Source: Myxococcales bacterium
GTDB lineage: Bacteria > Myxococcota_A > Polyangia > Polyangiales > Polyangiaceae
Assembly: GCA_025351875.1 (NCBI GenBank)
Contig: JANXVA010000408.1
Location: 1-37,243 of the forward strand
Direction: 5' to 3'
DNA length: 37,243 bases
The position numbers and the translations under genes were made by a program. Below the pieces are notes generated by a model. That model was not told the DNA's origin and searched no databases. It saw nothing but the letters and a program-made list of their open reading frames with translations. Positions 32,102-37,243 of this stretch are shown here, piece after piece (positions within the stretch are counted from its first letter, which is position 1; each line of letters begins with the position of its first letter).

Positions 32102-33025
32102 ATGTTGCGGAGCGCTGCCCTGGTCATGGTCCTTGCGGTCGCCGCCTGCGGTCCGCCGGCGCATCGGACCGCGGCCGTCACGAACACACCGCCTTGCGGG
32201 TCGAGCGCGGCGCTGGGCCCGGTCGTCGGCGCGCCGGGGCCGCCAGCTGACGGAGGCGCCGCGTCGACCGCTCTCGGGGCGCCGCCTTCGGCATCCGCGC
32301 GCGCCGCTCCGGGTGAGGCCGCGACCGCGCCCGATCGCAGGCGCTTCTACCCCGGAGCCGATGACACGAGCGAGCCGCACGCGCGGAAGAAGACGGCCGT
32401 GCTGCTCTTCGCGCCGCCGGACGAGCGGCTGGCCGCTCCCGAGGAAGACCTGGCAGAGGCCGCGCCGGAGACCGTGCGACTCATCGTGTTCGAACCGGTG
32501 CTGTGCGTGCTGAACGGAAAGCTAGCCGCAGGCCTGCGCTGCGCAGAGGCGATGCCGGCGAAGGCCACCGTGCGCCTGACGGGCGGCGGCACCATGGACG
32601 TGCAGCGCAGGACCACCCCATTCAAGGACACGAACGGCTCGCGTACGTTCGCGGCGCCCTACGCCCCGTCCTGTTGCATGTATAATACATGCGTAGGGCG
32701 AACCATCCCTTACGCGCCTGCTGACGATGGCGTGGCGGCTACGCACACCCATCGCACCGTGCTCGCGGTGTGGCCGAAGGACGCCGAGATCGAGCTCATC
32801 CCGGAGAGCGCGGACCGGTTCGATGCGTCGAAGAAGGCGACGTGGCAACGCGCGGGAGGGTCGCCGGGCGCGCGCGAGTACCTGCCGATCGCGACCACCG
32901 ATCTGGACGGCGACGGTAAGCGCGAGGTCGTCGTCTACGAACGCTGGGCGAACGACTACGCGCTCTTCGTGGTGCCGAGGGAAGGCGACCCGCCGCTCCT
33001 GCGCTTCAGTTGCGGAAACATCTGA
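32102..33025 (+). CDS. Predicted lipoprotein with an EF-hand-like DxDxDG loop
   Basis: A 307-residue protein starting at ATG 32102 (MLRSAALVMVLAVAAC), with a lipobox. A long Pro/Ala/Ser-rich linker (to about residue 90) is followed by a domain with two Cys pairs (VLCVLNGKLAAGLRC, SCCMYNTC). A segment TTDLDGDGKREVVVYE at about 278-290 is a Ca-binding DxDxDG loop as in FG-GAP/VCBS-type or dockerin-like repeats. No family was assigned. It is divergent from the DUF2237-photolyase operon. A perfect AT-rich palindrome lies inside its coding region. Confidence 0.75.
   Translation: MLRSAALVMVLAVAACGPPAHRTAAVTNTPPCGSSAALGPVVGAPGPPADGGAASTALGAPPSASARAAPGEAATAPDRRRFYPGADDTSEPHARKKTAVLLFAPPDERLAAPEEDLAEAAPETVRLIVFEPVLCVLNGKLAAGLRCAEAMPAKATVRLTGGGTMDVQRRTTPFKDTNGSRTFAAPYAPSCCMYNTCVGRTIPYAPADDGVAATHTHRTVLAVWPKDAEIELIPESADRFDASKKATWQRAGGSPGAREYLPIATTDLDGDGKREVVVYERWANDYALFVVPREGDPPLLRFSCGNI
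32676..32692. promoter_or_regulatory. Perfect AT-rich palindrome containing TATAAT
   Basis: GCATGTATAATACATGC is an 8+1+8 inverted repeat with a consensus -10 box in its middle. It lies within the coding sequence of the lipoprotein gene. No TTGACA-like box lies 17 nt upstream, so a binding site is more likely than a promoter. Confidence 0.45.
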
Positions 33026-33197
33026 TCGCCGCAGCGCGGTGTCTTCGATGTGCCATCGTGGGGTCGCGCGCGGCCTCGGTCTCGCCGCTGGGATCAGTGG
33101 ATCGGCGTCGACCGGGCAGCTGACGCTCCTCCCTTCCGTCCGCGGCGCGGCTCGCAGATCTCGCGCACGAGACGCGCGTCGTCCCACCAGGACCGCG

Positions 33198-33482
33198 ATG
33201 GCACGGCGTGGCGTCCCCGGCGTCCTCGGCGGCTACGTCGGGATCGATTGGCCGATCGCCATCGAGCCGAAGCCCCCGTGCTCGCCGAACATCACGATGG
33301 GCGTGACCTTCCGCGCGGGGGTCGAGGTGGGACTCCTCGGCATCGGAAACAGCGCGCACCAGAAGGGCCTCGGCTTCGAGGCAGGAACGTCCGTGCTCGG
33401 GCCGTACCACGGTCCAGGCCTCCCGGTGCAAGCCTTGGCGCTGGGCTCCCGGCGAGCGGTGAGCGCGCCACAAAACGCGTAA
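33198..33482 (+). pseudogene. Possible remnant of a beta-barrel-like protein
   Basis: The 543-nt stretch 33026-33568 has no clear intact gene. Frame 33198-33482 has strongly GC3-biased codons and reads like part of a membrane beta-barrel (GGYVGIDWPIAIEPKPP, ITMGVTFRAGVEVGLLGIGN, GLGFEAGTSVLG). It lacks a signal peptide and any clear start. It may be the 3' piece of a decayed gene. The surrounding frames show nothing recognisable. Confidence 0.35.
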
Positions 33483-33568
33483 TCTTGGCGCCGATGCGGG
33501 CTTGCCTTGACGTGGACGGAGCACGCACGCAGAGCAACGGCCATGCTCCGCTCCGTCACGGTCGTGAG

Positions 33569-34528
33569 ATGATGCAGGTCCGCGTTGCGACGCTGCTCCC
33601 TTCCGCGACCGAGATCGTCTGCGCCCTCGGAGCCCGGAGTGAGCTCGTCGGTCGCTCGCACGAGTGCGACCATCCGCAGGATCTCGGTGACGTGCCCGTC
33701 CTCACGCGCGCCCGCGTCGGGCCGCTGCCCTCCAGCAAGGCGATCGATGCCGGTGTACGCGCCATGCTCGCCGACGCGCTCGCGATCTACGAAGTCGATC
33801 TCGATCGGCTGAAGGAAGCCGGGCCCGACGTCATCGTCACGCAGGACCTCTGCGACGTCTGCGCGGTGTCCTTCGACGACGTCCGCGCTGCCGTCGCGCG
33901 GCTCGCGCGTGCGGACGTGCGGATCGTGAATTTGCATCCGACGAAGCTCGAGGAAATCTGGGCGGACATCGCGAGAGTCGCCGAGGCCCTCGGGCGCGCC
34001 GAGGACGGACGAACCTTGGTCGAGCGCCTGCGTGCGCGCGTCGCGAGGATCGAGGAGCGTGCGCTCGATGCGCTCCGCGAGGTCCCGCGACCGACCACTC
34101 TCACCATCGAGTGGATCGACCCCGTGATGGTCGGCGGCCTCTGGATGCCGGAGCTCGTCGCGCTCGCCGGGGGAGAGGCGCTCGTGACGAAGCCAGCGGA
34201 CCACGCGCCGACGCTGACGCGCGCGCAGCTCGCCGAGCTCGATCCCGACGTCGTCATCGTGAAGCCGTGCGGCTTCACCCTGGAGCGTACGCTCCTCGAG
34301 CTCTCGGTCCTCGAGGACGTCCTACCGTGGCGGTCCTGGCGGGCGGTCGTCGACGGCAAGGTGTTCGTCGCGGACGGCAATGCGTTCTTCAACCGCTCAG
34401 GCCCGCGCATCGTCGAGTCGCTGGAGATCATGGCGGCGTGCGTGCATCCCGACGCGTTTCGCGATTTCGCACGCGCGCATCGGGAGAGCTACGTGAGGGT
34501 CGATCGTGACATGGTGATCCATCGCTAG
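33569..34528 (+). CDS. BtuF-like (COG0614) cobalamin-binding-protein homologue without signal peptide
   Basis: A 319-residue periplasmic-binding-protein fold, like the vitamin B12-binding protein BtuF, but starting MMQVRVATLLPSATEIVCALG with no signal peptide or lipobox, so probably cytosolic. Landmarks are LVGRSHECDHP, VTQDLCDVCAVSFDDV (two Cys), VNLHPTKLEEIWADIARV, IEWIDPVMVGGLWMPELVALAGG and PRIVESLEIMA. This is the lone cobalamin-binding-protein-like group, usually without the BtuCD transporter, and none is nearby. Start codons ATG 33569 and 33572 are adjacent. ATG 33494 would add a 25-residue leader without homology. Because B12-dependent CarH/CarA regulators control light responses in Myxococcus, a link to the photolyase cluster is possible but unproven. 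Confidence 0.82.
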   Translation: MMQVRVATLLPSATEIVCALGARSELVGRSHECDHPQDLGDVPVLTRARVGPLPSSKAIDAGVRAMLADALAIYEVDLDRLKEAGPDVIVTQDLCDVCAVSFDDVRAAVARLARADVRIVNLHPTKLEEIWADIARVAEALGRAEDGRTLVERLRARVARIEERALDALREVPRPTTLTIEWIDPVMVGGLWMPELVALAGGEALVTKPADHAPTLTRAQLAELDPDVVIVKPCGFTLERTLLELSVLEDVLPWRSWRAVVDGKVFVADGNAFFNRSGPRIVESLEIMAACVHPDAFRDFARAHRESYVRVDRDMVIHR

Positions 34529-34539
34529 CCGGTAAAAGC

Positions 34540-34989
34540 TCAGGGCAGCGCGCGCGCGACCGCCCCTACGAGGAGGCCACCGCGGAGTGTCCACGCCGCC
34601 GTGCGAAGCCAGTTCGTGGCGACGAGCACGTCGTGCGCGCGCACGTCGAAGCCATGCGCCAGAACGCCGTGCTGCGGGACGGAGGCGAAGAACGTGACGA
34701 GCCACACGGCGACGGCGAGCGCCGCTCCCAGCCACGCTGCGCCGCGCGGCATCGTGGGGTCTACCGTCATCACCCCAGCAAGTGCGCCAGCGAGCTCGAG
34801 GACCATGAGCGGCGCGACGACGAAGGTGATGAGACGGGAGTGCGCCTCGTGGTAGGCGGGAAACGCATCGGCTCCGACCCGAGCGAAGAGCGGATAGGCA
34901 ACGATCTGTACGAACCAGATGAGACCCACGAGGGGCAGCGTGGTGCCGAGCTGGATGAGTAGCGCGGCGCGGGGAAGACCCATGCTCAT
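34540..34989 (-). CDS. DUF1772-like integral membrane protein
   Basis: A 149-residue protein from ATG 34989-34987, which overlaps the stop of the preceding SDR remnant (ATGA). It has four hydrophobic helices: [66 protein letters not shown] and [16 protein letters not shown]. Conserved polar spots ([35 protein letters not shown]) resemble DUF1772-type membrane proteins by eye. The function is unknown. Confidence 0.72.
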   Translation of the reverse strand: MSMGLPRAALLIQLGTTLPLVGLIWFVQIVAYPLFARVGADAFPAYHEAHSRLITFVVAPLMVLELAGALAGVMTVDPTMPRGAAWLGAALAVAVWLVTFFASVPQHGVLAHGFDVRAHDVLVATNWLRTAAWTLRGGLLVGAVARALP

Positions 34990-35282
34990 CGTCGGCGCGC
35001 CCGGAGGGTGCTGAGACCGCCGTCGACGCCGAAGACCTGCCCGGTCACCCAGCTCTGCGCCGGGTCGAGCAGCCAATCGAGGAGGCTCGCAACGTCCTCC
35101 GGCTCTCCGATACGACCGAGCGCGTGCATCGACTCGCGGGCCTTCAGGGCTCGCAAGGTCTCCGCGTTTCGCCCGGCGAGGACGAGCTTCGCGCCGCGCG
35201 CCGCGAGACGACGACAGAGTGCGCTGCCGATACCGCCTGCTGCGCCGACGACGAACACGAGAGAGGGGGACGAGAGATTCAC
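34986..35282 (-). pseudogene. Short-chain dehydrogenase with the catalytic middle deleted in frame
   Basis: From GTG 35282-35280 the frame gives a perfect SDR N-terminus ([28 protein letters not shown], then [16 protein letters not shown]), with the TGxxxGIG-type cofactor loop. It then jumps directly to the SDR C-terminus ([33 protein letters not shown]). The central ~140 residues with NAG and the Ser-Tyr-Lys catalytic residues are missing, leaving 98 residues against about 240. The frame stays open across the join. Its stop overlaps the DUF1772-like start. It cannot be an active dehydrogenase; it may be dead, or a leftover kept by the translational coupling. Confidence 0.8.
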
Positions 35283-35301
35283 GAGCGCGGCTCCGGGATG
35301 T

Positions 35302-35317
35302 TCCAGGGCACCCTGGA
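35302..35317. promoter_or_regulatory. Palindrome TCCAGGG-CA-CCCTGGA
   Basis: A perfect 7+2+7 inverted repeat, 20-35 nt upstream of the SDR remnant's GTG start (minus strand). Its size suits an operator. The 199-nt spacer between 35283 and 35481 holds nothing else recognisable. Confidence 0.45.
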
Positions 35318-35481
35318 CATGGGGTCGGCGAAACCGAACGTCAACCGCGGTCCGGCCGGAGGCGGCGGACGGTCGCGAGATCGTGTCCCGCACCGCGCGC
35401 GGGTCGAGGACGCGCTCCCTCACGGGATCCTGCGGTTTTCGGGAGGCGCGCGGCGGGTGCGCGATCTCGTCGCGCATCGAG

Positions 35482-36462
35482 TCACGGACGTAGCTTTGGA
35501 GAGACGAGGTGGACGACCACCTCTTCGATCTTTCCGGCGACGCCGCGCACGGTGAAGTCGAGCGACTCGTCGGCCAACGCCTTGCGCGCGGCGTCCTCGA
35601 AGCTCCACTTCGGCGCGTAGTCGATCTCCGACCAGTAGCGATCGCTCTCGGGAAGAAGATCTCCCTTGAAGCCGAGCACCAGCTCCCGGGCGAGCGAGAA
35701 GTCCGCTCGCGTGACGAGCTTCAGCCACCACGACGAGAGCGACACGCTGAGAAAAGGCACGGCCACGCCCGGGACGCGCCGGCCGCGGAGCGCCGCGATC
35801 GTCGAGAGGATCTGCCGGCCGCTCACCGTGTCGGGACCGGGAATATCGTACCAGGCGCTGCTCTGTAGCGGGATGTCGAGCGCGCGCACGAGCGCGACCA
35901 CCGCATCCTCGAGCGCGATCGGGCACGTGCGCGACGCCGTCCACGACGGAAGGAGCATCGCGGGGAGCCGCATCGCGAGATCACGCACGATCTGCCACGA
36001 GGCGCTCCCGTTGCCGATGATCATCGACGCTCGGAGCTCGATGGCCGGGACGGAACCGCTGCGCAGCGCCTCACCGACGTCGAGCCGGCTCTGCAGGTGC
36101 TCGGAAGGGGCCGACGCCGGAGCAACGCCGCCGAGATAGACGATGCGCTTCACGCCCGCGCGCGCCGCGACCTCGGCGAGCTCCGCCGCGACTCGGCGCT
36201 CGGTCGCCGCGTAGTTGCGAGCGCCTCCGCCCATCGCGTGGACGAGAAAGAAGATGGCGTCGATGCCCTCGAGCGCGCGCTTCAGGTCGGCGCGCTTGGT
36301 CACGTCGCACGCGATCCATTCCACCCCGCGCGTGGGCGTCGTGCGCGCGAGATCGCGCGTGGTGGCGCGGATCTCGTAGCCGTGCGCGACGAGCGCGGGG
36401 ATCAGCGCCTTGCCGACGAACCCCGTCGCCCCCGTGACGAGCACCTTCCGAAGCTCGCTCAT
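35482..36462 (-). CDS. NmrA/YbjT-like NAD(P)-binding SDR
   Basis: A 326-residue protein from ATG 36462-36460, coupled by ATGA to the upstream gene. The Rossmann start is [80 protein letters not shown] and [17 protein letters not shown] follow. It is an atypical SDR of the NmrA/YbjT group, without the usual Tyr-Lys catalytic pair. It lacks the DUF2867 tail of its paralogue at 22005-23396. YbjT-like SDRs occur in some photolyase-linked stress operons (recalled, not checked), and the photolyases here are 4 kb away. Confidence 0.85.
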   Translation of the reverse strand: MSELRKVLVTGATGFVGKALIPALVAHGYEIRATTRDLARTTPTRGVEWIACDVTKRADLKRALEGIDAIFFLVHAMGGGARNYAATERRVAAELAEVAARAGVKRIVYLGGVAPASAPSEHLQSRLDVGEALRSGSVPAIELRASMIIGNGSASWQIVRDLAMRLPAMLLPSWTASRTCPIALEDAVVALVRALDIPLQSSAWYDIPGPDTVSGRQILSTIAALRGRRVPGVAVPFLSVSLSSWWLKLVTRADFSLARELVLGFKGDLLPESDRYWSEIDYAPKWSFEDAARKALADESLDFTVRGVAGKIEEVVVHLVSPKLRP

Positions 36463-37199
36463 GAGGCCTGGCTCCCCTGCGCTCGATGAACGCGATCGAA
36501 TGCGGCGTGGACGTCGAGCGGCACGCCGACCGCCTCGAGGTGCTCGTAGAGCGTCGCAAGACCGAGCCCGAGGGTGAGAAACCCCGGATGCAACTTCGAC
36601 CGCGTCTCCTTGCAGCGCTGGAACACCGCGTGGAAGCGCTGCTGGAACTCGCGAAGAGAGAAGGTCACCGCGCGCGTATCGCCGAACTGCGCACGGAGCT
36701 CTGCTTCTGCCTCGCCGAGCCCGAGCGCCCGCGCACCGGCTGTGAAGCGAGCGTCGTCGCCCGTGTAGTACCCGGTGTAGAGGTTGCGGCAGCCGAGGCG
36801 GAAGTCGTCGCCCCACGCGGCGATCGCGGGCTCGGGCTTCCAGAGCCAGCGTCCCTCCGACCGCTCGAATGCGGACGCGCGCATGTCGAGCAGCACCGGG
36901 CCGTCGCCGAGGACCTGGTGGAAGTAGAGCGCGAGCAGATCGTCACCGCGCGAGGCGTCGAACGCGGGCTCGGTGGCCTTCGGCAGCGCAGCGACGATGG
37001 TGAAGGGAAGCTCCGCGCGCTCCAGCCGCGCGGTGCGCTGGTCGCAGGCATCGCGATAGGTCGAGGCGCTGAGGTACCGCGACGTGAGGCCCCGCAGCTC
37101 ACCGAAGAGCATGCGGCCTGGGACCACGTCGAAGAAGGTCGGCGAGAGGAGCCCGAGCAGAGGCTCCCATTCGGTGTTCTTGACGAGGGACCAGAGCAT
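36459..37199 (-). CDS. Uncharacterised protein coupled to the SDR
   Basis: A 246-residue protein from ATG 37199-37197, with no signal peptide and no clear membrane helix. Its stop overlaps the SDR start (ATGA). The N-terminal part (LLGLLSPTFFDVVPGRMLFGELRGLTSRYL) and the C-terminal (REFQQRFHAVFQRCKETRSKLHPGFLTLGLGLATLYEHLEAVGVPLDVHAAF) are helical and rich in aromatic residues. A central FHQVLGDGPVLLDMRASAFE, GRWLWKPEP stretch is beta-rich. No family was recognised. The start has no strong ribosome site. An ATG at 37210 belongs to another frame. Confidence 0.6.
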   Translation of the reverse strand: MLWSLVKNTEWEPLLGLLSPTFFDVVPGRMLFGELRGLTSRYLSASTYRDACDQRTARLERAELPFTIVAALPKATEPAFDASRGDDLLALYFHQVLGDGPVLLDMRASAFERSEGRWLWKPEPAIAAWGDDFRLGCRNLYTGYYTGDDARFTAGARALGLGEAEAELRAQFGDTRAVTFSLREFQQRFHAVFQRCKETRSKLHPGFLTLGLGLATLYEHLEAVGVPLDVHAAFDRVHRAQGSQAS

Positions 37200-37243
37200 C
37201 GCCCGAACATAGGGCCGCGCGCGACCTCTGGCCAGGTCGCCGA

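Noticed and set aside
33050-33568. N-terminal extension of the BtuF-like protein
   Set aside because: The Arg-rich extension has no signal sequence or homology; the family core starts at MQVRVATLLPSATE.
1-37243. Mobile elements, prophage, tRNA or rRNA genes
   Set aside because: No transposase, integrase, terminal repeat, cloverleaf or ribosomal RNA sequence was recognised on either strand.

Overview
The window is high-GC DNA with dense, strongly GC3-biased genes and the habits of a myxobacterium, most likely of the Polyangia type. The evidence is many lipoproteins of unknown function, Ser/Thr kinases with a C-terminal membrane helix, an FHA-domain sigma-54 activator, PilZ-DUF4388 and TPR/PEGA-like proteins, and a CarF-type plasmanylethanolamine desaturase. 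No rRNA, tRNA, CRISPR array, insertion sequence or prophage was recognised. All functions below were read by eye from motifs; no database search was run.

Layout. 1-1.0 kb: 5' part of rsmG and a lipoprotein. 1.2-5.0 kb: an acidic-tailed protein, a cytosolic trypsin-like protease with a zinc ribbon, and a membrane Ser/Thr kinase, all on the + strand. 5.1-7.8 kb: a glycosyltransferase-like protein coupled to a Cys-rich lipoprotein, divergent from a PilZ-DUF4388 protein. 7.9-11.3 kb: carF, divergent from a CDP-alcohol phosphotransferase that is coupled to a frameshifted metallophosphoesterase. This is a candidate ether-lipid (plasmalogen) locus. 11.3-15.5 kb: a Skp/OmpH-like chaperone, a frameshifted lipoprotein, a DUF4139 lipoprotein and another lipoprotein. 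15.5-20.3 kb: a TetR remnant, a kinase and a cysteine-ladder lipoprotein, divergent from a TPR/PEGA-like protein and an FHA/sigma-54 activator. 20.3-24.2 kb: two lipoproteins flanking a YbjT-like SDR. 24.2-26.7 kb: a second TetR remnant, an aldo/keto reductase, a lipoprotein and Dps.

26.7-32.0 kb is a photoprotection cluster. It holds a DUF2256-DUF3253 protein, a class II photolyase fused to a renalase-like FAD oxidoreductase, an iron-sulfur (FeS-BCP/PhrB-type) photolyase, and a DUF2237 protein carrying a lipoprotein signal. 32-37.2 kb: a lipoprotein, a gene remnant, a lone BtuF-like cobalamin-binding-protein homologue without a signal peptide, a DUF1772-like membrane protein, an SDR that has lost its catalytic middle, and a second YbjT-like SDR coupled to an unknown protein.

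Taken together, CarF (singlet-oxygen signalling in Myxococcus), Dps, two photolyases, DUF2256 and DUF2237 suggest light and oxidative stress as a theme of the right-hand half. Two further structural themes are translational coupling (seven 4-nt start/stop overlaps) and TAGGAT-like -10 elements placed only a few bases before start codons. Five genes look broken; three of these are single-base frameshifts between 10.9 and 16.1 kb, so sequencing error must be excluded there.
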